Positions 42,143 through 49,736 of a stretch of 64,000 nucleotides of DNA are shown piece after piece (position 1 is the first letter of the stretch; every line of letters begins with the position of its first letter). This DNA is from Mycobacterium numidiamassiliense (lineage in GTDB: Bacteria; Actinomycetota; Actinomycetes; Mycobacteriales; Mycobacteriaceae). The stretch is from contig NZ_FUEZ01000004.1 of assembly GCF_900157365.1 (NCBI RefSeq), positions 1,785,066-1,849,065 on the forward strand, in the 5' to 3' direction. Both the position numbers and the translations under genes were made by a program. A model generated the notes under the pieces. It was given only the letters and a program-made list of their open reading frames with translations, did no database searches and was not told where the DNA came from.

Positions 42143-42508
42143 GTGGAGCTGCGGGATTGGCTACGGGTCGACGCGAAAGCGGGCAAGCCGCTGTTCGATC
42201 AACTCCGGTCGCAGGTTATCGACGGCGTCCGCGCCGGAGCGCTGCCGCCGGGCAGTCGCCTCCCGACGGTGCGCGACCTGGCCGGTCAGCTGGGCGTGGC
42301 GGCCAATACCGTGGCCCGCGCCTACCGTGAGCTGGAGTCCGCGGCGATCGTCGAAACACGCGGGCGCTTCGGCACTTTCATCTCCCGCTTCGACCCGACC
42401 GACGCCGCGATGGCGGCCGCGGCCAAGGAATACGTGGAAGTGGCCCGCGCGCTGGGGCTGACCAAGTCCGACGCGATGCGCTACCTCACCAACGTGCCGG
42501 ACGACTAG
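42143..42508 (+). CDS. GntR-family regulator, short YtrA-like type (Rv1152)
   Basis: The 121-residue protein is a winged helix-turn-helix with little else: IDGVRAGALPPGSRLPTVRD, LGVAANTVARAYRELESA and VETRGRFGTFIS form the GntR DNA-binding domain, followed by a short helical dimerisation tail. This is the YtrA/DUF-less subgroup, which often controls a neighbouring transporter or stress gene. I chose the GTG at 42143, which gives the exact length of Rv1152; the ATG at 42122 adds seven residues. Its stop is four bases from the stop of omt. The operator may lie in the 47-base gap shared with cobB. Confidence 0.85.
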   Translation: MELRDWLRVDAKAGKPLFDQLRSQVIDGVRAGALPPGSRLPTVRDLAGQLGVAANTVARAYRELESAAIVETRGRFGTFISRFDPTDAAMAAAAKEYVEVARALGLTKSDAMRYLTNVPDD

Positions 42509-42512
42509 GGCG

Positions 42513-43355
42513 TCAGCCGAACTCCAGCAGCGTCACGGTGGGACGCACCAGTTCGAAAAACGGTGTGTGGTAGATGAACGACGCCGCGGCGTTGAACAAC
42601 GCACCACGTCCCGGCGGCGGCAGCAGATCGCGCACCGCGCGCACCCCGGGCACCGTGTTCACCAGGTCGGCCGCCTGGCCGGCGGACAGGCTGAACGGCA
42701 TGGGCGGCACCCGGTAGCGGCGCGACGGACGCAGAGCGCCGCACCGCGTCAATCTCGAGAACCAGGCCGGCGGGACATCGAACAGCATCCGGCCACCGGG
42801 AAATCGCTTGGCGCACTGCGCTATTAGGCCCAGTGATTGCTCCGGCTGCAGGTACATCAGTAGTCCCTCGGCGGTGATGACGACCCCGTTTGACGCGTCG
42901 ACGGAATCCATCCAGCTGTAGTCCAGTGCGGACTGCGCCAGCAGCGTCACCCGTGGTGACGGCGGCAGCAGCCGGGTGCGCACATCGATGATGGGTTCCA
43001 AATCAACCGTCAGCCAACGGAATTGAGCATCTGGGCGGGCCGCGTCCAATCGCCAGAAGCTGGTCTGCAGGCCCTCGGCGAGCGCGACCACCGTGGCCGC
43101 CGAATGCTGATCCAGATACGACAGGGTATGGGTGTCGAAGACCCGGGCCCGTAGCGCCATGCCCTGGCTGCCTGCCGTACCGAACTTCGCGAAGTCGAAG
43201 TCAATCGAGTCGAGCAGCGTGACCGCCATCGGATCTTGCAGCACGGCATCCGGGCGGCGGGCTTCGGAGGCCCGCGAATTCAGCGTCAGCAGGGCGGTCT
43301 CGGAGACACCGCTGAGGGTGACGTTCTCTTTGGCGGGCTGTTGTGCGGAGGTCAT
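42513..43355 (-). CDS. omt: Leucine carboxyl methyltransferase-type O-methyltransferase
   Basis: A 280-residue enzyme of the PPM1/TCMP O-methyltransferase family, with ETALLTLNSRASEARRPD near the start, WLTVDLEPIIDVR as the SAM-binding acidic loop, and VITAEGLLMYLQPEQ as the conserved post-core motif. The ATG at 43355 begins the family-like sequence; a longer frame upstream overlaps the DUF1697 gene. The position next to Rv1152-type and DUF1697 genes matches Rv1153c. The substrate is unknown. Synthesis of a polyketide or modification of a small acid is the usual role of relatives. Confidence 0.85.
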   Translation of the reverse strand: MTSAQQPAKENVTLSGVSETALLTLNSRASEARRPDAVLQDPMAVTLLDSIDFDFAKFGTAGSQGMALRARVFDTHTLSYLDQHSAATVVALAEGLQTSFWRLDAARPDAQFRWLTVDLEPIIDVRTRLLPPSPRVTLLAQSALDYSWMDSVDASNGVVITAEGLLMYLQPEQSLGLIAQCAKRFPGGRMLFDVPPAWFSRLTRCGALRPSRRYRVPPMPFSLSAGQAADLVNTVPGVRAVRDLLPPPGRGALFNAAASFIYHTPFFELVRPTVTLLEFG

Positions 43356-43369
43356 CGATACCAACGTAC

Positions 43370-43891
43370 TCAACGCAGCACTTTGGCCAGCGTGCGCAGG
43401 TTGCGGGTGGTGGTCGACGACTTGTAGCGCGGCTTGCCCATCGTCTTGCCGATGGCGCTGTCCAGGGTGCCGCCCTTGGGCACCTGCCAATAGATGACGC
43501 CGTCACCGCGGCTGATTTTCTCGTTGGGACCGGCCTTGGCGGCCAGGGCCGCAAGCTCGTCGAGCACCGCTTTGTCGGCGACGAACGTGACATAGGACTG
43601 GTACCCGTCGACCTCGCGCTCGAAGGGGTACGCCCCGTCGATCGCGCGTACCGCGTCGATGTCGTAGGCAAGCACCCACGCGTCATAGCCGAAGTTCTCG
43701 CGCAACGCCGCTTCGGCTTTCTTGCGCACGGCGGCCGTCCCCGAAGCCGACTCCAGCAACACATTCCCCGTGGCCAGGACGGTGCTCACGTTGCTGAACC
43801 CCGCGGCCGTCAAGGCGCTGGCCACCTCGGCCATCTTGAGGTTGATGCCGCCGACATTGACTCCGCGCAGAAATGCCGCGTATTGGGTCAT
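43370..43891 (-). CDS. DUF1697 protein
   Basis: A 173-residue DUF1697 protein, recognised by YAAFLRGVNVGGINLKM at the N-terminus, ATGNVLLES in the first half, and the C-terminal TMGKPRYKSSTTTRNLRTL with the RN pair typical of the family. DUF1697 proteins are widespread, have a two-lobed alpha/beta fold and no established function. The start codon ATG at 43891 opens the domain directly. The stop lies 15 bases before the omt start on the same strand, so the two may be co-transcribed. Confidence 0.87.
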   Translation of the reverse strand: MTQYAAFLRGVNVGGINLKMAEVASALTAAGFSNVSTVLATGNVLLESASGTAAVRKKAEAALRENFGYDAWVLAYDIDAVRAIDGAYPFEREVDGYQSYVTFVADKAVLDELAALAAKAGPNEKISRGDGVIYWQVPKGGTLDSAIGKTMGKPRYKSSTTTRNLRTLAKVLR

Positions 43892-43926
43892 GATTCGATT
43901 CCACCAGCTCGGCGTAGGCTTTCGCC

Positions 43927-44370
43927 ATGGGACGCCAAGTCTTCGACGACAAGCTGTTGGCCTTGATCAGTGGTAACTCCCTCGGGGTGCTGGCCACCAT
44001 CAAAAGCGACGGGCGACCCCAACTGTCCAACGTGAGCTATCACTTCGACCCGCGCGAGGTGGTGGTGCGGGTATCGATCACCGAGCCGCGGGCCAAGACC
44101 CGCAACCTGCGCCGCGACCCGCGGGCGTCGATCTTCGTTGACGCCGACGATGGCTGGTCGTATGCGGTTGCCGAGGGCATCGCGGAACTGACGCCGCCGG
44201 CGGCGGCCCCAGGCGACGACACCGTCGAGGCGCTGATTGCCTTGTATCGCAACATCGCTGGCGAGCATCCGGATTGGGACGAGTACCGGCAGGCAATGGT
44301 CACCGATCGCCGGGTACTGCTGACGCTGCCGATCTCGCATGTGTACGGCATGCCCCCGGGAAAGCGGTAA
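43927..44370 (+). CDS. PPOX-class F420-binding protein (Rv1155 type)
   Basis: The 147-residue split beta-barrel protein has the same length as Rv1155, once thought a pyridoxamine 5-phosphate oxidase and later shown to bind coenzyme F420. Signature segments are GVLATIKSDGRPQLSN (residues about 19-34), KTRNLRRDPRASIF, and YAVAEGIAEL. The lysine- and arginine-rich stretch is where F420 or FMN phosphate is held in this family. The gene is divergent from DUF1697 by 35 bases. The presence of fbiC, which makes the F420 chromophore, at 60.5 kb in this window fits an F420 cofactor. Confidence 0.9.
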   Translation: MGRQVFDDKLLALISGNSLGVLATIKSDGRPQLSNVSYHFDPREVVVRVSITEPRAKTRNLRRDPRASIFVDADDGWSYAVAEGIAELTPPAAAPGDDTVEALIALYRNIAGEHPDWDEYRQAMVTDRRVLLTLPISHVYGMPPGKR

Positions 44371-44388
44371 CCAGGCTAGGCTGCCGGT

Positions 44389-44568
44389 ATGGCCGAATCG
44401 AAGCCCGAGGAAGACGACGAGACCAAGCGCAAATTCCGTGAGGCGCTGGACCGCAAGATGGCTAAATCGGCGGGTGGTTCCGACCACAAGGACGCCGGGG
44501 GCAAGCAGTCACGGGCGGCGCATGGCGCCGCGGGCAACCGCCGGGAGTTCCGCCGCAAGAGCGGTTAA
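44389..44568 (+). CDS. DUF5302 small basic/acidic protein
   Basis: A 59-residue highly charged protein: an acidic head (AESKPEEDDETKRKF), then EALDRKMAKS, and a basic, Gly-rich tail ending REFRRKSG. It looks disordered. It belongs to the small DUF5302 family that follows Rv1155 in mycobacteria (Rv1155A). Function unknown. It lies 18 bases after the F420-binding protein, so the two are probably one transcript. Confidence 0.8.
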   Translation: MAESKPEEDDETKRKFREALDRKMAKSAGGSDHKDAGGKQSRAAHGAAGNRREFRRKSG

Positions 44569-44588
44569 CCGTTGTCCGACAAGGCTTT

Positions 44589-45134
44589 TCAGCCTTGCGG
44601 CGAGGTGAGCCAGTCGATCGACGGGTCGGCTTGGCCCGGTTTGCCGCGCAGGCTTCCCCGGGTACTGGGGTGCTCGAAGTTCATCTGCGACGGGTCGTTT
44701 TGGTATGACCAGTCCGCCACGATGGTGCGCTGACGGAACTTCCACCGTCCGTCGTGCTGGGTGTACTCGTCGAGGTATCGGCCGCCGATGATGACGTCGA
44801 TGTCGTGTTCGGGACCGGCGAAGGTGTGAAACACCAGGCAGTAGATCTCACCGCGGGCCGTATCGCCGTCGACTACGAAGTTCGTTGTGGTGATGTTGTG
44901 TTGGGAGACAAGCACATATGGCTCTGCCGCCTTTAGCTGCGCGATGAACTGTTCGACGCCGCCGCTCGAGAACGAACCGTGCGAGTCGGTCGCGTCGGGG
45001 TGATACAGGTCCCGCAGCGCCGCATAGTCGGCGCGGTCGACGGCCCGGCAGTAGGCGGTGACGAGCTGATGCAGTTCGTCGCGGGCCAGCAGCAGCGTCA
45101 GTCTTCCCGCGTCCGGGGCCTCATCCAGCACCAC
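44589..45134 (-). CDS. SnoaL/NTF2-like protein
   Basis: A 181-residue protein of the SnoaL-4 group in the NTF2-like superfamily. The opening helix HQLVTAYCRAVDRADYAALRD and LYHPDATDSHG, then SQHNITTTNFVVDGDTA and YLDEYTQHDGRWKFRQRT, are the normal run of this fold, which includes limonene-epoxide hydrolases, ring-hydroxylating dioxygenase beta subunits and steroid isomerases. The catalytic Asp in the DATDSHG region is present but does not identify a reaction. The start is a GTG at 45134. Steroid or aromatic metabolism is possible given the lipid genes nearby. Confidence 0.82.
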   Translation of the reverse strand: MVLDEAPDAGRLTLLLARDELHQLVTAYCRAVDRADYAALRDLYHPDATDSHGSFSSGGVEQFIAQLKAAEPYVLVSQHNITTTNFVVDGDTARGEIYCLVFHTFAGPEHDIDVIIGGRYLDEYTQHDGRWKFRQRTIVADWSYQNDPSQMNFEHPSTRGSLRGKPGQADPSIDWLTSPQG

Positions 45135-45218
45135 GCCACGATAGCGCGGTCATTGCTGGTGAGTAGTCTGTGGACCAATGGGTTCTCGGTCCCAGTGTGC
45201 TCAGCGAAAGGTTGGTCG

Positions 45219-45806
45219 TTGACAGTGAAACTTTGCCTCGCTCAGGATCCCGAGGCCGACAAGCTGCTGGCCGACAGTCCATTGGCCCTGCTGATCGGGA
45301 TGGTTCTGGATCAGCAGGTCACATTCGAGACCGCATTCGCCGGACCGAAGAAGATCGCCGACCGGATGGGCAGCTTCCCGGGCCTCTCAGCGGCCGACAT
45401 CGCCGACTACGACCCCGACAAGTTCGCCGCACTGTGCTCGGAAAAGCCTGCGATACACCGCTTTCCGGGGTCGATGGCCAAGCGCATCCAAACGCTGGCC
45501 CAGATCATCATGGACCGCTACGACGGCGACGCGGCCGGATTGTGGACCGCCGGCGACCCCGACGGAAGCGAGCTGCTGCGGCGGATCAAGGGACTGCCCG
45601 GCTTCGGCGACGTGAAGGCGCAGATCTTTCTGGCCCTGCTGGGCAAGCAGTACGGCGTGACGCCAAAAGGCTGGCGCGCGGCCGCAGGGGACTTCGGTCA
45701 GGCCGGCTCGCATATCTCGGTCGCCGATATCGTCGACGACCAATCGATGGGAAAAGTGCGAGCGTATAAAAAGCAGATGAAAGCCGCTGCCAAGGCGGCG
45801 ACGTAG
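45219..45806 (+). CDS. HhH-GPD family DNA-glycosylase-like protein (Rv1156)
   Basis: The 195-residue protein is a compact member of the HhH-GPD fold used by base-excision glycosylases. The helix-hairpin-helix is in LLRRIKGLPGFGDVKAQIF, with the expected LPGxG turn. The catalytic Asp that normally follows the hairpin by about 20 residues is not evident in GKQYGVTPKGWRAAAGDFG, although an Asp occurs there. The start is taken as the TTG at 45219, with AAGG seven bases upstream, which reproduces the 195 residues of Rv1156; the GTG at 45225 is the alternative. A role in DNA repair is possible but unproven. Confidence 0.83.
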   Translation: MTVKLCLAQDPEADKLLADSPLALLIGMVLDQQVTFETAFAGPKKIADRMGSFPGLSAADIADYDPDKFAALCSEKPAIHRFPGSMAKRIQTLAQIIMDRYDGDAAGLWTAGDPDGSELLRRIKGLPGFGDVKAQIFLALLGKQYGVTPKGWRAAAGDFGQAGSHISVADIVDDQSMGKVRAYKKQMKAAAKAAT

Positions 45807-45831
45807 AAGGTTCAGAAGGGAAGGCGCCATC

Positions 45832-45978
45832 GTGAAGACACACATCACGTGTCCGTGCGGAGAGGCCATCGTCGGCAAGGATGAGGACGAGCTGGTCGAG
45901 CTGACCCAGGCTCACCTGTCCAGCGTTCATCCGGGCCTGGACTACGACCGCGACGCGATCTTGTTTATGGCCTACTAG
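45832..45978 (+). CDS. DUF1059-like small protein with CxC motif
   Basis: A 48-residue protein with THITCPCGEAIVGKDEDE at the N-terminus and HLSSVHPGLDYDRD later. The two Cys in CPC and the His residues could bind zinc or iron, as proposed for DUF1059 proteins. The start is a GTG with AAGGGAAGG upstream. It lies 25 bases after the HhH-GPD gene and ends just before a strong terminator, so the two genes form one transcript. Confidence 0.75.
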   Translation: MKTHITCPCGEAIVGKDEDELVELTQAHLSSVHPGLDYDRDAILFMAY

Positions 45979-45996
45979 CCGACCCCCACTCCAAAG

Positions 45997-46033
45997 GCGA
46001 GCGCGCGTGTCGTGCAGTGACACGCGCGCTCGC
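45997..46033. terminator. Bidirectional hairpin terminator, 15-bp perfect stem
   Basis: GCGAGCGCGCGTGTC (45997-46011) pairs with GACACGCGCGCTCGC (46019-46033) around a seven-base loop. It separates two converging transcripts: the HhH-GPD/DUF1059 pair and the Rv1157c-type gene. Confidence 0.85.
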
Positions 46034-46059
46034 ACTAGGGAGGGTGTTGGTTGGGCTGA

Positions 46060-47223
46060 TTACGGCACCACCGTCGAGCCGATGGTGGGCAGGAACTGGC
46101 ACTGCTTTTCCTTGGTGGTCACCTGACCGAAGATCGTCGACATGATGCTGCCCGAACCGGTGTCGGCTATGGCGGTCAGTGTCGTCGGCCCGTCGGGGTT
46201 GATGTCGGTACGCGGCTTGAGCGTTACGGTGCCCGACTTGCCCGTCGTCAGGTTCACCCAGGTGACGTTCAGCGGCAGCTTCTGCACCTCGGCGGGCCCG
46301 GGCGTGCCGACAGCGGTGAACACGTAGGCGGTCTGGCCGGCTTGGGGGCCGGGCAGCGGAATCGTGGCGGGCCCTGCGACCGACAGCGCGGCCGCTATTG
46401 AGCTAGTGCCGTCCGCGAGGCAATTGCTGCCGATCGAGGGATACATGAAGTCCTGCGTAATCGGGGCACCAGGTCCAAAGCCCGGGGCCGCGCCCGGCGC
46501 GGCCGGGCCAGGAGCGGGCGCGGGTGCCGGGGCAGGTGCCGCTTGCGGCGCGGCCGGAGCCCCCGGAGCGGGGGCAGCTGCCGGTGCCGGTCCCGGAGCT
46601 GGAGCGGCTGCCGGAGCCGGTCCCGGAGCGGGGGCCGCTGCCGGAGCAGGTGCTGGTCCTGGAGCGGGGGCCGCTGCCGGCGCCGGAGCGGCTGGCGCGG
46701 GTGCCGGTCCCGGAGCCGCCGCCGGCGGAGTAGCCGCGGGAGCGGCAACCGGACCAGGACCCACCGCGCGAACCGGATCGATCCCCGGGGGCAGGTGCGA
46801 CTCGAAGCCGGGCTGCACGCCGGCCGCCGGAACGTGCTCCACCGGCAGACTGTCGGGCACGGCCACGCCGTTGGGCACCGCGACGGGCGCGCCGGGAACC
46901 GGGGCGGCCGGCTCCTGCACGAACTGACTCACCGACGTCGCCACGCTCTTCGACTCGGCGGGCGCGGCGGGATTGTGGGTGAACGCCTGTGCGGCGGACA
47001 TGAGCAGCTGGGTCGCCTGCCCTGGGTTGCCTGCCGCTTGCTGGATGATCGGGCTCAGCTCCGACAACGCGGGCAGGCCCGGTAGCTGCGGAGCGGTATT
47101 CGGTGGCGGTGTCGGTTGCGGTGCCGCCGGATCGGCCGCCGCGTTCGGGCAGAGCCCGAACGCGGCAGCCGATGCAGTGACGACAACGGCCACACCTTTG
47201 GAGAGATTCCAGATGCTTCCCAC
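46060..47223 (-). CDS. Ala/Pro-rich exported protein (Rv1157c type)
   Basis: A 387-residue secreted protein. Residues 1-30 are a Sec signal peptide ending at NAAADP. Residues about 158-245 are a low-complexity tract of Pro and Ala with repeats of PGPAPAAAPA, which probably spans the mycolate layer or peptidoglycan as an extended rod. The C-terminal domain (from about 255) is a compact beta-rich unit with two Cys (SNCLAD and KQCQFLP) that could pair. M. tuberculosis Rv1157c is 371 residues; most of the difference would be repeat copies. Function unknown. It lies next to the Rv1158c-type gene on the same strand. Confidence 0.87.
   Translation of the reverse strand: MGSIWNLSKGVAVVVTASAAAFGLCPNAAADPAAPQPTPPPNTAPQLPGLPALSELSPIIQQAAGNPGQATQLLMSAAQAFTHNPAAPAESKSVATSVSQFVQEPAAPVPGAPVAVPNGVAVPDSLPVEHVPAAGVQPGFESHLPPGIDPVRAVGPGPVAAPAATPPAAAPGPAPAPAAPAPAAAPAPGPAPAPAAAPAPGPAPAAAPAPGPAPAAAPAPGAPAAPQAAPAPAPAPAPGPAAPGAAPGFGPGAPITQDFMYPSIGSNCLADGTSSIAAALSVAGPATIPLPGPQAGQTAYVFTAVGTPGPAEVQKLPLNVTWVNLTTGKSGTVTLKPRTDINPDGPTTLTAIADTGSGSIMSTIFGQVTTKEKQCQFLPTIGSTVVP
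46489..46752. repeat. Pro/Ala-coding low-complexity tract
   Basis: The coding strand here is a run of imperfect repeats that read PGPAPAAAPA. The arrays are in frame, so copy number can change without breaking the gene. Confidence 0.85.
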
Positions 47224-47268
47224 GATTTCCTCCGGTCCTAGGTAGTGGGTGGTCGTCTAACTAGCTGC

Positions 47269-47988
47269 TCAGGGCAGGGCAGAGAGCAGCGACGGCGCCG
47301 CCAGCGGCGCCGGGGCCGCTGCGGCAGGAGCACCGGCAACGGGAGCACCCACTGCACCCGGGACAGCGCTCGCCAACGCGGGCAGGTCACCCGGAATCGA
47401 CAGCTTCGGTGGCACGTTCAGCGGCAGGCCGGGCAGGGCCGGCATGTCAACCTTGGCGACCTGAGGCAGGTTCGACGTCGCCGCCGGAGCCGAGGCCGAT
47501 GCGGCCGGTGCGGTCAGTCCCGGGATCGAGCTCAGTCCGGGAATGCTCGACGCCGGAGCGGCGGGAGCCGCCGGTGCCGCCGGTGCGGTCAGTCCCGGGA
47601 TCGAGCTGAGCCCGGGGATGGTCGATGCCGGAGCAGTAGGTGCGGCCGGCGCTGCCGGTGCCGTCAGCCCGGGGATCGAGCCGAGTCCGGGGATGCCCGA
47701 CGCGGCCGGAGCGGACGCCGGTGCGGCTCCCGCGGCCGGGGTCAGACCCGGAAAGGTGATGCCGGGAGCTGCTGGCGCCTGCGGCGGGGTCGCCCCCAGC
47801 GCGGTCGCGAAGTTCTGCAGAATCTGCGGTGCGTTGGCAACCGAAGCAATCAGCTGCTGCGGAATGTTCTGCATCGGGTCGGGCACCGCCGACACGGGGT
47901 CGGCATGGGCGATTCCGCCCGTCAGTAGAGCTGCGGACGAACCGACCACGACGGCGGTTGCACGCAAGTAGGTCCAGATGGTTGGCAT
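47269..47988 (-). CDS. Ala/Pro-rich exported protein with 25-residue repeats (Rv1158c type)
   Basis: The 239-residue protein has a signal peptide (residues 1-29, ending AHADP), a helical stretch (IPQQLIASVANAPQIL), then three copies of a 25-residue unit whose core is IPGLSSIPGLTAPAAPA (residues 97-163). The tail is rich in Pro, Ala and Leu (MPALPGLPLNVPP). The protein should be secreted or cell-wall bound. Rv1158c in M. tuberculosis is 227 residues. No catalytic motif is visible. It is upstream of the Rv1157c-type gene on the same strand, 45 bases apart, so both are likely co-transcribed and act together in the envelope. Confidence 0.86.
   Translation of the reverse strand: MPTIWTYLRATAVVVGSSAALLTGGIAHADPVSAVPDPMQNIPQQLIASVANAPQILQNFATALGATPPQAPAAPGITFPGLTPAAGAAPASAPAASGIPGLGSIPGLTAPAAPAAPTAPASTIPGLSSIPGLTAPAAPAAPAAPASSIPGLSSIPGLTAPAASASAPAATSNLPQVAKVDMPALPGLPLNVPPKLSIPGDLPALASAVPGAVGAPVAGAPAAAAPAPLAAPSLLSALP
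47476..47700. repeat. 75-bp in-frame tandem repeat, three copies
   Basis: The unit encodes the 25-residue IPGL-rich element of the Rv1158c-type protein. The first two copies are nearly identical at protein level (STIPGL against SGIPGL starts); the third is shorter. Confidence 0.85.
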
Positions 47989-48091
47989 TGCTCCCCCAAG
48001 GGATAGACAACAGGTGACGCCCTGAAGCTACGTTGATGCTGGTGTGACTCAAGTGACACGTGTGGCATTTATTTGATCGTTACGGATACGA

Positions 48092-49405
48092 GTGACGGCA
48101 GTTACCCGGCACCCGCAAAACGCCCGCCCCACTAAAGTCGGGCAGATAGACACCATCTCGGCCGCTCCGGCGGCAACGACCCCCGGGCGGCTGGCGAATC
48201 TGCTCCACACGGCGGCCCCGCTGCTGTTGATCGTGAGCATCGCGGCGCGCCTGGCCCTGACCTACCTGGGTCCCAACGGCGCAAACTTCGTTGACCTGCA
48301 CGTGTACCTCGGCGGTGCGGGCGCCCTCGACCATCCGGGCAGCCTCTACGACTACGTGTACAGCGAGCACACGGCGGACTTCCCGCTGCCCTTCACCTAC
48401 CCGCCGTTCGCGGCGCTGCTGTTCTATCCGCTGCACCTGCTGCCGTTCGGCGTGGCCGCCTTCGGATGGCAGGTCGCCATGATCGTCGCGCTGTACGGCG
48501 TGGTCCGCATCAGCCAGCGTCTGATCGGCGTGCCGCGCGACACCGGTCAGCGTGTCGCGATGGCCTGGACGGCGATCGCGATGTGGATCGAGCCGCTGCG
48601 CAACAACTTCGACTACGGGCAGATCAACGTGTTCGTGACGTTGGCCGTGCTCTGGGCGGCGTACACCTCGCGCTGGTGGCTGTCCGGACTGCTGATCGGC
48701 GTGGCGTCCGGCATCAAGCTGACCCCGGCAATCGCCGGTGTCTACCTCGTCGGCGTCCGGCGTTTCGGCGCGGCCGCCTTCTCGGCGGTCGTCTTCCTGG
48801 CCACCATCGGGCTGTCGGCGTTGGTCGTCGGCGGCGAGACCCGCTACTACTTCACCAAGCTGCTGGGCGACGCGCACCGCGTCGGGCCCATCGCCACGTC
48901 GATCAACCAATCGTGGCGCGGCGGGCTGTCCCGGATCCTCGGCCACGACGCCGGTTTCGGTCCGCCGGTGTTGCTCGCCATCGCCGTCACCGCGGTGCTG
49001 GCATTCCTGGCGTGGCGGGCACTGGACGGCTCCGACCGGCTGGGCAAGCTGCTGGTGGTCGAGTTGTTCGGGCTGTTGCTGTCGCCCATTTCGTGGACCC
49101 ACCACTGGGTGTGGCTGGTCCCGCTGATGATCTGGCTGATCCACGGACCGCTGGGCGAGCGGCCCGGCGCGCGGATAGTCGGCTGGGGCTGGCTGGGGCT
49201 CACCCTCGTCGGCGTGCCGTGGTTACTGCTCTTTGCCCAGCCAACCATTTGGCAGATCAGCCGTCCCTGGTACCTGGCCTGGGCCGGGCTGGCCTACATC
49301 GTGGCGGCGCTGATCACCCTGATCGTGATCGCGGCCTCGGGCCGGCGCGGTGCGGGGGACCCTGCCCCGGTTGCCCGGCAGCCTGCCGCGCCGACGCTGC
49401 GTTAG
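48092..49405 (+). CDS. pimE: Polyprenol-phosphate-mannose-dependent mannosyltransferase PimE
   Basis: PimE adds the fifth mannose (alpha-1,2) to phosphatidylinositol mannosides on the periplasmic side, using polyprenyl phosphomannose. The 437-residue product is a GT-C (GT87) enzyme with about nine to eleven membrane helices. The catalytic Asp after the first helix is Asp68 in NFVDLHVYLGG, corresponding to Asp58 of M. tuberculosis PimE; the PPFAALLFYPLH and GQINVF motifs follow. The start is a GTG. Its stop overlaps the PCD gene on the other strand. Position between Rv1158c-type and Rv1159A-type genes matches Rv1159. Confidence 0.93.
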   Translation: MTAVTRHPQNARPTKVGQIDTISAAPAATTPGRLANLLHTAAPLLLIVSIAARLALTYLGPNGANFVDLHVYLGGAGALDHPGSLYDYVYSEHTADFPLPFTYPPFAALLFYPLHLLPFGVAAFGWQVAMIVALYGVVRISQRLIGVPRDTGQRVAMAWTAIAMWIEPLRNNFDYGQINVFVTLAVLWAAYTSRWWLSGLLIGVASGIKLTPAIAGVYLVGVRRFGAAAFSAVVFLATIGLSALVVGGETRYYFTKLLGDAHRVGPIATSINQSWRGGLSRILGHDAGFGPPVLLAIAVTAVLAFLAWRALDGSDRLGKLLVVELFGLLLSPISWTHHWVWLVPLMIWLIHGPLGERPGARIVGWGWLGLTLVGVPWLLLFAQPTIWQISRPWYLAWAGLAYIVAALITLIVIAASGRRGAGDPAPVARQPAAPTLR

Positions 49406-49686
49406 TCGGCGACGATCCCGTCGATGTCGCGCGCCATGTCGACGTCGTTTTTGGTGATACCGCCCTCGGAGTGCGTCACCAGCGCGAAAGTCACTGTCCG
49501 CCAACGAATATCGATATCCGGGTGATGATCCTTGCTCTCCGCATGCTCGGCCACCCGGCGTACCGCGTCGATGCCGGCGAGGAAACTCGGGAATTTGATC
49601 GAGCGACGCAAGGCGCCGTCGGTCCGTTCCCAGCCGTCGAGGTCGGGCAGTGCGGCGTCCACTTGTTCATCCGTTAACACAGCCAT
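49402..49686 (-). CDS. Pterin-4a-carbinolamine dehydratase family protein
   Basis: A 94-residue PCD protein with the family motif EHAESKDHHPDIDIRW, in which the HHPD and the preceding His-Ala-Glu residues dehydrate 4a-hydroxytetrahydrobiopterin in characterised members. Length and placement equal Rv1159A. Mycobacteria have few pterin-dependent hydroxylases, so the protein may act in molybdopterin or another pterin route. The gene is convergent with pimE, with overlapping stops. The ATG at 49686 is used. Confidence 0.9.
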   Translation of the reverse strand: MAVLTDEQVDAALPDLDGWERTDGALRRSIKFPSFLAGIDAVRRVAEHAESKDHHPDIDIRWRTVTFALVTHSEGGITKNDVDMARDIDGIVAD

Positions 49687-49736
49687 AGCCCTAAAGTACC
49701 GCCGGACCTGCGTGGCGAAACACCGCTTGGATTGGC

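Noticed and set aside
46489..47700. Repeat arrays at 46.5 and 47.5 kb as possible CRISPR
   Set aside because: The repeats are contiguous, in frame and encode Pro/Ala-rich protein; there are no spacers and no cas genes.
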